Assembly (NCBI GenBank): GCA_003245715.1
Contig: QKCJ01000003.1
Location: forward strand, 1-51,916
DNA from: a bacterium
GTDB taxonomy: Bacteria > Planctomycetota > SZUA-567
Direction of reading: 5' to 3'
Length of the DNA stretch: 51,916 bases
The notes under the pieces were generated by a model. It saw only the letters and a list, made by a program, of their open reading frames with translations. It did no database searches and had not been told where the DNA came from. Positions 18,150-26,555 of the stretch are shown here, in pieces; positions within the stretch are counted from its first letter, which is position 1, and each line of letters starts with the position of its first letter. The translations under genes and the position numbers were made by a program.

Positions 18150-19157
18150 TTATGCCAGTTGGAGGATTTGCGTCCAGGTGCTGAGACAATTATGAAATCC
18201 GCCTGGGCCGTCACCGGTCGCAAAGACCATATGTGTTGCCTGTCCATTCTCAAATATGAGTTGCGGACGTTCCAGAGAACCTTGCACCGTCTCACCACCA
18301 TCCGCCCATTTCAGCTGTCGTGAATACGCTTTTGGGGTGCTGGTGGTTTTCCAGGTTAATCCGTCATCCGAGTAGGCAAATATACCGGCGTGGTACTCAC
18401 CCGTGATGCTGCCGGTCATGTCTTTGGCAAGCATCTTGTACTGGCCATTATCCAGCCAGACAAAGGGGTCTTCGATATGTCCGCCGTTTTCAAATGAAAT
18501 AACCGGCTCATCCACAACGCGTTCATATTTTCCGTTATATTCAGATGCCTGCGCCAGTCCGATGCGCAAGCCCTCTGGTGTGTTTGAGCGGTAATATAGC
18601 CTTACCTGTCCATCAGGCGTAAGGCAAGGGGCGGGATTGGTCACTACAGCCTGATCCCACTTGCCGGGCCGTCTTTCGAGGATCGGTTTTTCCGGCCTTT
18701 CCCACGGACCGGTCAGGCTGTCAGCACTGGCGACACCGATCGCGTACTGGGTGCGGGTCTGCCAGAACGGAATGGATTTATCCTCTTTTGCCAGCTCTTC
18801 CGGCGTCGGGTCATCGCCCTGATAGGTTGAGCCGATGTAGAAGAGCACATACTTTTCACCGATTTTCATAATGGAGGGGTTATGGGTCATCCTTCCATCC
18901 CAGTACTGACTGCCTCTGGCCGGAAGTACGCTCTCGCAGTATTCATATGGCCCTTCCGGGGTATCGGAGACAGCCCGGACAATTTCCGAGTATGCTACGT
19001 AACCGTTAAAGAAGGGGTATTTCTTAGGCCAGCGTGAAGAAAACATATGGTATTTTCCGTCATCACCTTTGATGACAGAGCCGCACCACACCCAGTAATC
19101 ATCCATACTGAATGAATTCTTTTTATCTGCCGGTAATATTCTTTCCAAGAAGTTCAT
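18150..19157 (-). CDS. GH43-like five-bladed beta-propeller glycosidase, cytoplasmic
   Basis: The protein has 335 residues and no signal peptide. The repeated pattern of GxYxMFxS and YVLFYIGSTY segments with DDYWVWCGSVIKG, WDGRMTHNPSIM and ENGGHIEDPFVW suggests a five-bladed propeller of the GH43/GH117/GH130-type superfamily. Acidic residues in the DDYW, HNPS/DGRM and EDPF segments are candidates for the active site. Such proteins hydrolyse arabinosides, xylosides or galactosides, but a phosphorylase role (GH130) cannot be ruled out by eye. It is divergent from the GntR/LacI-type regulator at 19401, which may control it. The ribosome-binding site is weak. Confidence 0.7.
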   Translation of the reverse strand: MNFLERILPADKKNSFSMDDYWVWCGSVIKGDDGKYHMFSSRWPKKYPFFNGYVAYSEIVRAVSDTPEGPYEYCESVLPARGSQYWDGRMTHNPSIMKIGEKYVLFYIGSTYQGDDPTPEELAKEDKSIPFWQTRTQYAIGVASADSLTGPWERPEKPILERRPGKWDQAVVTNPAPCLTPDGQVRLYYRSNTPEGLRIGLAQASEYNGKYERVVDEPVISFENGGHIEDPFVWLDNGQYKMLAKDMTGSITGEYHAGIFAYSDDGLTWKTTSTPKAYSRQLKWADGGETVQGSLERPQLIFENGQATHMVFATGDGPGGFHNCLSTWTQILQLA

Positions 19158-19271
19158 AATCTTTTCTACCTGTTCTGTATAAATATCAAAAATATAACAT
19201 TTGCTTATTTGGCAATTAACAAATAAAATCTACCATATTGTTATTCAGATTACTTCAGATATTATTTATTG

Positions 19272-19335
19272 TCAAATAATATTTGAAGATGTCTTGTGTT
19301 TTATTTGTTGTATATATTGTTAATGCGTTGCAATA
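19272..19335. promoter_or_regulatory. Operator-like inverted repeats in the divergent region 19158-19400
   Basis: This 243-base, very AT-rich gap separates the GH43-like gene from the divergent regulator. It contains TCAAATA-A-TATTTGA (19272-19286, arms of seven, perfect) and a weaker dyad TATTG...CAATA (19315-19335) around AATGCGTT. Either could be the binding site of the GntR/LacI-type protein. No good -35/-10 pair was identified. Confidence 0.35.
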
Positions 19336-19400
19336 GAAGTATTTAATTGGTTTTTGTTGTATTTTATTTTTAAAATATTGGGATAAATTATATCCCTTGA

Positions 19401-20495
19401 ATGGTGGTTATGAAAACGATCACAGATTATATGAGAGCCAGGCACTACATCTTGCATGAGCTCAAATCCCATGATAATTTGGAAGAGCCGATAAAGTCCG
19501 AGAGGGAGTTTGCCGGGATGATCGGGGTTTCTCGTATTGTTGTGCGGTATGCTTTGCGAGGATTGATAAGTGAAGGCATCATCATATCTGGAAAGACCAG
19601 GGGTAATTTTATAAGTCCGGGTCATTTTCAGAGTATAACAACTAAGAAGCGGGAGCTTTATAATGTGATGGTTTTGTTTGGCGGAGGCAAACAGCTTGGG
19701 CTGGACGGTTTTTATTCGTCGATTCTTGAAGGGATTTGTGCGGTTTATAAGCATATTCCGGTATCGCTTCAGAGCGTATCCCTTAATGGCCGGATAGAAG
19801 AATTTTATAATGAAATAATGATGTATTTTCCGGATGGCATAATATGGGTCAGGCCGGAGGGCAAGATGACGCCGGTTATTGCGGCGCTTCGCGAGTCTGT
19901 TCCGGTCTGCTGCCTTGGGGATAAACCGGGTGGGGATATTTTTGCGGTTACGGCTGATTATCTGCAGGCCGGACGAATTGTCGGCAAGTGGATTATTGAT
20001 AATGGTTACAGATATCCAGCGTTTGCCGGTTATAACACAATATCCCCGATCCGCCGAGAGATTTATCATGGATGGGCTGGTTTTTTGGTGGAGCAGGGGG
20101 TAAAGCATGATAATATCGAGACGATAAGCAGTCAGGAAAAAGTAACAGCTAGGGTTGCTTCTCTGCTGGATTCTGGAGTGGATTGCATCTTCTCGTTGGC
20201 TTCTGATTTTATCGTAATTGATTTGGCATTAAGGGCGTTGCGCAGGAGGTGCGCGGTAATTGTGGATGAGAATTATTTTGGTGATTACGGCGCTGTAAAC
20301 CCGATTTCTGCGATGGTTGAACTGTTTCCGCCCGAGATAGCCACAACTGCAGCCGCGGAAATGTTCCGAGTCCTTGAAAAGTCGGGTGAGCTGCCGGGAG
20401 AGATTGTAATTTCCCCCAGAATAATTAAAACGCCGCGGACAAAAAATATCTGGCTCAAATATCTGTATGGCTGTAATGAGGTTATTAAAGATTAA
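19401..20495 (+). CDS. GntR-type HTH fused to LacI-like sugar-sensing domain (second copy type)
   Basis: Residues 5-70 carry a GntR winged HTH (KSEREFAGMIGVSRIVVRYAL), and about 85-355 a LacI-like periplasmic-binding-protein domain (DGIIWVRPEGKMTPVIAAL, then ADYLQAGRIVGKWI). The start could be the ATG at 19401 or the one at 19410, the second having GGTGG close before it. The layout matches the regulator at 7840, but the two are clearly different in sequence. It is divergent from the GH43-like gene and is followed by a membrane transporter-like gene and a deacetylase. It likely governs this group in response to a sugar. Confidence 0.85.
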   Translation: MVVMKTITDYMRARHYILHELKSHDNLEEPIKSEREFAGMIGVSRIVVRYALRGLISEGIIISGKTRGNFISPGHFQSITTKKRELYNVMVLFGGGKQLGLDGFYSSILEGICAVYKHIPVSLQSVSLNGRIEEFYNEIMMYFPDGIIWVRPEGKMTPVIAALRESVPVCCLGDKPGGDIFAVTADYLQAGRIVGKWIIDNGYRYPAFAGYNTISPIRREIYHGWAGFLVEQGVKHDNIETISSQEKVTARVASLLDSGVDCIFSLASDFIVIDLALRALRRRCAVIVDENYFGDYGAVNPISAMVELFPPEIATTAAAEMFRVLEKSGELPGEIVISPRIIKTPRTKNIWLKYLYGCNEVIKD

Positions 20496-20645
20496 TTATT
20501 TATGGTGAAAGCTGTTGTTTTATTCCTGGCTCTGGCAATAATCTGTAAGAATGTGAAAAGAGTGATTTTTGTTCTCTGTCTTTGAGCAAAAATTCTGTTT
20601 CCTGAAAAATCTTGTAAGAACATTAAAGAATAACCGAGTATAGCA

Positions 20646-22715
20646 ATGGATTCTATTATCAGGCTCTCGCGCCAGGCCAGAATGAAGGCTCAACGGCTGT
20701 GTATAATACAGAATTTCTGGAACGGCCTTGGGGTTAGTTTTGTAATCGGGGATATCATAGCTCTGTTTGCGCTTTTTTATAACGCCAACAGTCTGCAGAT
20801 GGTACTGCTCTTCAGCGCACTTTATGCGTCATTCCCGGCGGCTCTTCTGGCACCGAAATTTCTTCATGGCAGGGACTGTTCATCGATCTGGCGCTGGATG
20901 TGGGTGGTTAGGTCGGCGTCGATACCGGCATATTTTTTCATACCCTATCTCCCAGAAAATTACCGGGCATGGGCTGTGGTACTTGTGTATTTTCTGTTCT
21001 GCGCGATGCGTTCTGTCGGGGTCTCTGCGTCCATACCGGTATTGCAGGTAATAACTTCAGAGAGTGAACGCCCAGCTTTTATGGGAAAGACAATCCGCTC
21101 CTTTACCGTTGCCTACGCACTGGTTGTTGTCGCCTCGTATTTCATCCTCAGGTATGGTGTCTTTGATACCGATCAATATAACTACCACCTGTTGGTTGCC
21201 CTTGGTCTGCTATTCTCTGCAGTCTCCTGTTTATATCTCTTCTTTCTTCCCTCTACCGGCGCGTTGCAGAGGACGAGCATAAGTGATATTTTCCGGGTAG
21301 GAAAAAGTGCGCTTGGCAACTGGCTTTGCCGCCGGGTGATGATCCTGACGATGATAAATACGGTGATAATCATTCTCTGTAGTTATACTGTGCCGTATAT
21401 GAAAGAGTTTATGCAGTTAAGTAGCGGCAATGTGGTGCTGATGTCAATTATCGGCTTGTCGGGTGCAATTGTTGCCACCCAGATGCTGCAGATAATCGGG
21501 CGCAGGATTTCCTCCTGGGGGCTTATTCTTGCTGCGCACCTGCTTATCGGGGTTGGTGTTCTGTTCTTTGCGATTTCCGCGCCGTTTGCTTCCGTCAATT
21601 ATATGTTTTTCTTTGCACCGGCGATAATTCTTATTTATTTCGGCCGACAGGCGGGGATTGCGATAATTCTCAAGGTTCAGACTGACGCCATACCGCAGGA
21701 AGACCGGTATGCTTTCTCGACAGTTTTCCAGTTATCCGGCGTTGTTTCAAGTATTCTGGCGATTGGCTATATAAAGATCTGCGAAAACTGGCTGCAGTAT
21801 TTTGCGGTATTCAATGGCAACAAGTACACCCCTATTTTTATCTCATGCGCGGTTTTCTGCGTTATTAGCTGTGCGATTGTGCTGGCCTGCCACGGCATTT
21901 TCCGCACAACAGCCGACCTGAAATTACTGGCTCCGCGGAGCCTGTTCACCTTTATCCAAATGCACGTGCTCTCGGCACGCGAGGACAGAATCTCGCGTAT
22001 GCACGGCTATGAAGAGCTGATGGCTAAAGACAATTCCCTCAGTCGCTCGCTTATTATGGAGTTTCTCAAGGGCAACGATTTTCATCACCAGAATTCAGCT
22101 ATCCGTAGTTTGTTTGTGCAGCAGATAGATGAGAGCCGTCCTTATCTGATGAAATACTCGTTACTCAAAGATTCGCCGCTACGTGACATCGCCATTACCG
22201 CCCTTGGTCTGCAGAAACCGGAAAAAGAGTATCTGCCGAAATTACTTGAGCTGCTTAAAGAGCAATCAGGTGCAGTCCGCTCTACAGCACTTAAAACGCT
22301 CTTTCGTTACGGGTATGTTGTTGACGCGGCAGAATTCTCGCAGCTTTATACTGGTTTTTCTGATTCGATGCAAAGGCTTGATGCTCTGATTGGATTATCC
22401 ACTTCCGACCAGACGGAGCTGATTGCACCGGTTTTGGATTATGAAAAAAACAGCGCTGAAGAGTGGCTGGTGGTGGTTTATCAGATACTGAGCGATATGT
22501 TTCTGAAGCGTGCGGAAATGATGGAGCTGATTAACGAAACTATGGAAGACTGCAATGAGGGTGCGCAGATATTGCATGAAATCATCGAGGACAAGCAATG
22601 GCTTGAAGAACACACGCGTGATAAGGGACTTGTTGGAGTGAAAAATATTTCAGCTTATTGCTCAACATATATAGCTTATCTTGTGTACCTTAAGAAAAGT
22701 TTGAATAATGATTGA
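20646..22715 (+). CDS. MFS-type membrane protein with C-terminal HEAT-like cytoplasmic domain
   Basis: The first roughly 440 residues hold about 12 hydrophobic helices in a major-facilitator layout. The last 240 or so are soluble and helical, with repeats of about 30-35 residues that look like HEAT repeats (one begins near PLRDIAITALGL, the next near GAVRSTALKTLFRYG). MFS permeases are usually about 400-450 residues, so the tail is an addition. Fusions of nucleotide-type carriers with HEAT repeats are known elsewhere, but I do not assign this protein to that family. The ribosome-binding site is weak. It lies between a sugar-sensing regulator and a sugar esterase, so uptake of a sugar or acylated oligosaccharide is a reasonable inference. 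Confidence 0.75.
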   Translation: MDSIIRLSRQARMKAQRLCIIQNFWNGLGVSFVIGDIIALFALFYNANSLQMVLLFSALYASFPAALLAPKFLHGRDCSSIWRWMWVVRSASIPAYFFIPYLPENYRAWAVVLVYFLFCAMRSVGVSASIPVLQVITSESERPAFMGKTIRSFTVAYALVVVASYFILRYGVFDTDQYNYHLLVALGLLFSAVSCLYLFFLPSTGALQRTSISDIFRVGKSALGNWLCRRVMILTMINTVIIILCSYTVPYMKEFMQLSSGNVVLMSIIGLSGAIVATQMLQIIGRRISSWGLILAAHLLIGVGVLFFAISAPFASVNYMFFFAPAIILIYFGRQAGIAIILKVQTDAIPQEDRYAFSTVFQLSGVVSSILAIGYIKICENWLQYFAVFNGNKYTPIFISCAVFCVISCAIVLACHGIFRTTADLKLLAPRSLFTFIQMHVLSAREDRISRMHGYEELMAKDNSLSRSLIMEFLKGNDFHHQNSAIRSLFVQQIDESRPYLMKYSLLKDSPLRDIAITALGLQKPEKEYLPKLLELLKEQSGAVRSTALKTLFRYGYVVDAAEFSQLYTGFSDSMQRLDALIGLSTSDQTELIAPVLDYEKNSAEEWLVVVYQILSDMFLKRAEMMELINETMEDCNEGAQILHEIIEDKQWLEEHTRDKGLVGVKNISAYCSTYIAYLVYLKKSLNND

Positions 22716-22795
22716 TGAGCGCTCTTTTTTTTAAAAATATTTAATGTTTATTGTACTGTTTTTGTCATTACCCGGGTACCACCAGAGGAAATATT

Positions 22796-24007
22796 ATGTC
22801 ATATGATATAAGTGTAATGTCCACCCATGATATTGGTTTTGCCGAGCTTAATGAAGCAGTCAGGTTTTTCCCGACCGTTATCTTTGAGAGTACTGCTCTT
22901 ATCGGTGCCGAAATTAACTGGGAGCTGTGGGAGAACAACACAACCTGTCTTGATTCAGGCAAAATCAGTTTCACCAATTCTGCCCAGTATATTGAATGCA
23001 CTTCGGATAAACCGGCGGTAATCCGCTGTAAGGTATTTTTTATTACTCCGCAGGGCGAGACTCTGACCAAGGAGCTTGGCGTGGCGTTTGCTGCTCTGGA
23101 GATAAAACCGTCTTTAGGGCTTCCGGCTGATTTTGATGAGTTCTGGCAAAAGCAACTTTCAAAGCTCGAGGGTGTTGCAATAAATCCCGAATTAATAGAG
23201 CTTGACTCGCATGCGGATTTTACTTTTTTCAATATAACTTGTGGTTGTGTTGGCGAGACTCCGGTATCAGGAATGCTGGCAAAGCCAAAGTGTGGCGGGA
23301 AAATGCCGGCAATTCTCAAGGTGCAGGGAGCTGGTGTGCGGTCAACCAGTGCCAATGGAATCGGCAAGTGGGCATCTCTTGGTTATCTGGCAATGGAAAT
23401 CAATGCCCATGGCCTTGAAAACAATAAAGACAGCGGTTTTTATACCGCACTTTCATCGGGTTCGCTTGAGGATTACAGAAGGCGTGGATTTATCTCCGGT
23501 GAGCCGGAGAAGGTCTATTTTCTGAATATGTTTATGCGGGTAAAAAGGGCGCTTGATTATCTCAAGACTCTTCCGGAGTGGGACGGCAAGAACCTTGTCA
23601 TTGACGGCACAAGTCAGGGTGGTTTGCAGGCGCTTGCCGGGGCGTATCTCGAAAAGAAAGTTTCGGCAATTACCGCTCTGGTCTCGGCCGGCTCTGATAT
23701 GTATTCAGGCGGTTGGCCTTTTTGCTCAGACGCCCCTGCAAGATTTTCAGACGAAGACGCCGCCGCCTGCCGCAAGACAATCCCGTATTTTGATGGTACA
23801 AGCCTGGCGCAGAAGAATACCGTTCCGGCAATATTTGTTGTCGGCCTTGTTGATATGGCGTGCAAACCTGACGGCGTGCTTGCCGTGCATAACTCATATA
23901 ACGGACCTAAAGAATTGCTCTGCTGTCCTTCAATGGCTCACCCCGTTGATTTTCACGCTCAGGCAAAGTCTATCGCGTTTCTGCTTGATAAAACCGTTAA
24001 GGCGTAA
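22796..24007 (+). CDS. Acetyl xylan esterase / CE7-like deacetylase
   Basis: The start at 22796 has AGAGGAA 5 bases upstream; a longer frame from 22751 lacks this. The protein is 403 residues with no signal peptide. Residues about 100-400 form an alpha/beta-hydrolase of the AXE1/cephalosporin-C deacetylase type. The nucleophile is Ser273 in GTSQGG, with Asp353 (VGLVDMAC) and His382 (SMAHPVD) completing the triad. The N-terminal 100 residues look like a beta-sandwich extension, also seen in Bacteroidetes-type AXE1 proteins. CE7 enzymes remove acetyl groups from short xylo-oligosaccharides in the cytoplasm, which suits the transporter-like gene just upstream. A terminator follows. Confidence 0.88.
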   Translation: MSYDISVMSTHDIGFAELNEAVRFFPTVIFESTALIGAEINWELWENNTTCLDSGKISFTNSAQYIECTSDKPAVIRCKVFFITPQGETLTKELGVAFAALEIKPSLGLPADFDEFWQKQLSKLEGVAINPELIELDSHADFTFFNITCGCVGETPVSGMLAKPKCGGKMPAILKVQGAGVRSTSANGIGKWASLGYLAMEINAHGLENNKDSGFYTALSSGSLEDYRRRGFISGEPEKVYFLNMFMRVKRALDYLKTLPEWDGKNLVIDGTSQGGLQALAGAYLEKKVSAITALVSAGSDMYSGGWPFCSDAPARFSDEDAAACRKTIPYFDGTSLAQKNTVPAIFVVGLVDMACKPDGVLAVHNSYNGPKELLCCPSMAHPVDFHAQAKSIAFLLDKTVKA

Positions 24008-24067
24008 TTTACCCGGCAATCTGAGCTTTGCCGTGCTTGTGGCATGGTCAACAAAATTAAAAGCAGT

Positions 24068-24094
24068 GGGGATATCCTTGGGGGTATCCCCTTT
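24068..24094. terminator. Bidirectional terminator between esterase genes
   Basis: GGGGATA (24068-24074) pairs with TATCCCC (24085-24091) and is followed by TTT. The left flank gives a T-rich tail on the other strand. It separates the convergent genes ending at 24007 and 24101. Confidence 0.75.
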
Positions 24095-24100
24095 AAAATT

Positions 24101-25216
24101 TTATTTCTTCAGGTCTTTTATCTGTTTTGTCATACGGCTTGACATCTGGACAAATCCGGTGTCGTTGGGGTGTACAGCGATCTGGTCAAATAATTTTTCA
24201 TCATGGTCTATCAGCTCGTCGCCGTTAATTAAAAACAGATTTGCATCATTGGTCTGGATTTGAGTTATCAGCTCTTTTAATTCTTTGCGGTAGTCCTCTA
24301 AAGGATACTTGGCGCAGATTTTTTTGCCCCAGAAATCTGCGACCCATAACGGGCTTATTATGTATACCGGCGTCTCCGGGTTTTTTTTGCGGATTTTCTC
24401 AATGAATGTTTTCATATTGTTTCTGTATTCCTGCGGCGGACGTTTGCCTTGCCAGTCATTGACACCGATAGCGACAACGAGAATATCAAATTCAAGTTTA
24501 TTGAGCAGTCCGGCGTCTTCTGGCGAACTGCGGGAAGACTGCCCGCCGATAGCAATATTAAGAAGCTCCCAGTCTTTTTGTAAAGAAACCAGATACGGGT
24601 AAGTGTGGCGTATTTCTGAAGCAGTAAAACCATGTGTGACAGAGTCGCCATAAAAGAGCGCTCTGGTTTTGGGTCTGGCCGGTGGCTTTTGAAATGTAGC
24701 TGTATCATTAACATCTATGCCAGCAAAATCAACTGAATCTCCATAGGGCATAATCAGCTCATACGTGTGAAATTCCCCGTCACTCTTTGCCGGCAGAGAA
24801 AAAACCACTTCGCCCGCCGGACGTGGCGTGGATTTGGCTGGCATGAAGGTCCACTCCGGTTTGGTCACACCGTCGATGTAGAAAGCGCCGACACTGTTGT
24901 GAGCGCGTTTAGGATCGTGCTTGTCGGTGTATACCAGTCTCACTGTGATTGATTTTGCATTTGTTTTCCAGCGAACCCGTGCCCCGGGGTTGTCCCAACC
25001 ATAGCCTTTTCCGGTCAGAACATAACCGCGGTTAAAGCGGATGGTTGTGCCTTTTCCTGATTTTGGGGTGATGAACTCTTTGTAGATATAATCGGAATAC
25101 TGCAGGAAATCCGATGCGGCGTCATGAAATATTTCTCCGGCTGAAACTGTTGATAGTGTTGATAAAAAAACTGCGAAAATAAAGTTCTTTAAAATAAAAG
25201 TTGAATTTGCTGGCAT
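24101..25216 (-). CDS. Secreted SGNH/GDSL-type carbohydrate esterase
   Basis: The ATG at 25216 has AAGGG 7 bases upstream and is preferred over a GTG at 25231. A signal peptide covers residues 1-26 (cleavage near VSAGE). Residues about 30-175 are a beta-sandwich domain like that of CE2-type esterases. Residues about 180-370 are the SGNH hydrolase fold: block I FYGDSVTHG with nucleophile Ser192, block III GVNDW with Asn253, and block V with Asp344 and His349 (DQIAVHP). It probably deacylates a polysaccharide outside the cytoplasm, complementing the cytoplasmic CE7-like enzyme encoded convergently. The gene has its own likely terminator. Confidence 0.85.
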   Translation of the reverse strand: MPANSTFILKNFIFAVFLSTLSTVSAGEIFHDAASDFLQYSDYIYKEFITPKSGKGTTIRFNRGYVLTGKGYGWDNPGARVRWKTNAKSITVRLVYTDKHDPKRAHNSVGAFYIDGVTKPEWTFMPAKSTPRPAGEVVFSLPAKSDGEFHTYELIMPYGDSVDFAGIDVNDTATFQKPPARPKTRALFYGDSVTHGFTASEIRHTYPYLVSLQKDWELLNIAIGGQSSRSSPEDAGLLNKLEFDILVVAIGVNDWQGKRPPQEYRNNMKTFIEKIRKKNPETPVYIISPLWVADFWGKKICAKYPLEDYRKELKELITQIQTNDANLFLINGDELIDHDEKLFDQIAVHPNDTGFVQMSSRMTKQIKDLKK

Positions 25217-25418
25217 ATATATCCCTTCCACTGTGCAGAATTTATTCTGTCTGGCTGATGTCCTTTTACGCAGTATACCATAGGAAAAATTTCAGGTCTT
25301 GGAATTTATTGATCTTGCCCGCAGACGACAGACGGGTGTTGATATTCCCCAAAGAAAATAATGTGCCTAGCGTTTGTGTTTTTTTGCTGCAACCATGCTC
25401 AGCGTGCATGGTACTGAG

Positions 25419-26345
25419 CTATTTGTAGCGGTGTTTTTTTCTGAATGTTCCCGGATTGCTGCCCATCTCTTCCTTGAAACAGCGGTAAAAATAACTCAGA
25501 TCATTGAAGCCGCAATAAAAACAGATCGTAGATATCAGTTCGTTTGTATGCAGCAGAAGTTTTTCCGCTTCAGCGATACGTTTTCTTTTTAATACAGTAA
25601 GAATGGTTGTTCCTGTGGTTTCATTGAATATGCGGCAGAGGTGATTCTTGCTGATGCCGATCTGCTGGCAGATATATTCAAGATTAAATTCTTCGGTGTA
25701 GTATTCGTTGATGATATGCAGTACGTATTCTGTTATGACTTTTGGCGAATTGATTTTTTTGCGAGGGCGGAATTTCCTGTCCATTGCAACAAGCAGCTGC
25801 GAGAGACAGGATTTGATGGCTATGCGGTAGTTCTTGTTTTTGTTGGTGTATTCGTCTTCCAGGGTGCGAACCAGCTTTTTTATCGTGCTGTCTGATTTTT
25901 CAATATAAAGAACCTCGGCCATAGACCTGCTTGGGTTAAGGCCTGCCTGCAGAGACGAGAAGAATCCGAAATCGTCATTAAGCTCTGTCAGGGTGTTTTC
26001 AATGAGTCGGGGGGTGAATAAAAAATTACAGATGGTTATGGTTTTGGTGCGAATTTCAAAAGCAGTTACATCTTCCGGGCGTATGAGAAAAATGCTTCCC
26101 TTGGAGAATGGGTAGACTTCATTGTTAATGAACTTCTCGCCTGCACCGTCCTCGACAAAAACTATCTTCCAGAATTCCCTGCGGTGTAGAATGTTTTTAT
26201 TGTATTGTTGTGGAGTATGAATGAACCTTCTGAATACAAAATCAAAGCTGTCAGAAAAAAACAGGCTGCTCTGGTAGATCTGGATCTGCTGTTCTGCAGG
26301 CTCTGTTTTATCAAGGTAATACCTGATATTTTTTTTGTTATTCAT
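25419..26345 (-). CDS. AraC-family transcriptional regulator
   Basis: The protein is 308 residues. The N-terminal 150 residues form a cupin-like ligand-binding domain (WKIVFVEDGAGEKFINNEV is typical of its beta-barrel). The last 100 contain the double HTH of AraC proteins, with IGISKNHLCRIFNETTG and the second helix pair near ICFYCGFNDLSYFYRCFK. AGG stands about 6 bases before the start. It lies upstream of, and in the same direction as, the SGNH esterase gene with a 200-base gap, and it likely activates neighbouring sugar genes. The effector is unknown. Confidence 0.9.
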   Translation of the reverse strand: MNNKKNIRYYLDKTEPAEQQIQIYQSSLFFSDSFDFVFRRFIHTPQQYNKNILHRREFWKIVFVEDGAGEKFINNEVYPFSKGSIFLIRPEDVTAFEIRTKTITICNFLFTPRLIENTLTELNDDFGFFSSLQAGLNPSRSMAEVLYIEKSDSTIKKLVRTLEDEYTNKNKNYRIAIKSCLSQLLVAMDRKFRPRKKINSPKVITEYVLHIINEYYTEEFNLEYICQQIGISKNHLCRIFNETTGTTILTVLKRKRIAEAEKLLLHTNELISTICFYCGFNDLSYFYRCFKEEMGSNPGTFRKKHRYK

Positions 26346-26460
26346 AGTTGCCTGTTAACCGAAAATGGTGGATATTAATAAGCTCAGTTTTGTTATTATC
26401 CATATCTTTTATTTTCCTGCAATAACTTCGTAAACAAATACGATGCTTCTTAAATAAAAT

Positions 26461-26496
26461 CAGCCGTATGTGAAGGGACATCTTCACATACGGCTG
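26461..26496 (-). terminator. Intrinsic terminator after the FAD oxidoreductase gene
   Basis: Perfect 15-bp stem (26461-26475 with 26482-26496, CAGCCGTATGTGAAG and complement) with a six-base loop. On the minus strand it is followed by a T-rich stretch. It lies 60 bases past the end of the FAD oxidoreductase and isolates it from the AraC gene downstream. Confidence 0.85.
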
Positions 26497-26555
26497 GTTA
26501 ATTGTTATGGGGAATGCTTATTGCTTACCGGATTAAATTAAGTGCAGGATTATGG

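Noticed and set aside
19320..20108. 262-codon frame antisense to the GntR/LacI gene
   Set aside because: It lies wholly over a real gene and its codon pattern follows from the opposite frame.
23553..24263. 236-codon plus-strand frame overlapping the CE7 esterase
   Set aside because: It is a shifted frame of the esterase gene and continues into the SGNH gene on the other strand.
25393..25412. Hairpin CCATGC/GCATGG after the AraC gene
   Set aside because: The T-run is on the wrong side for the gene it would serve, and a competing stem exists.
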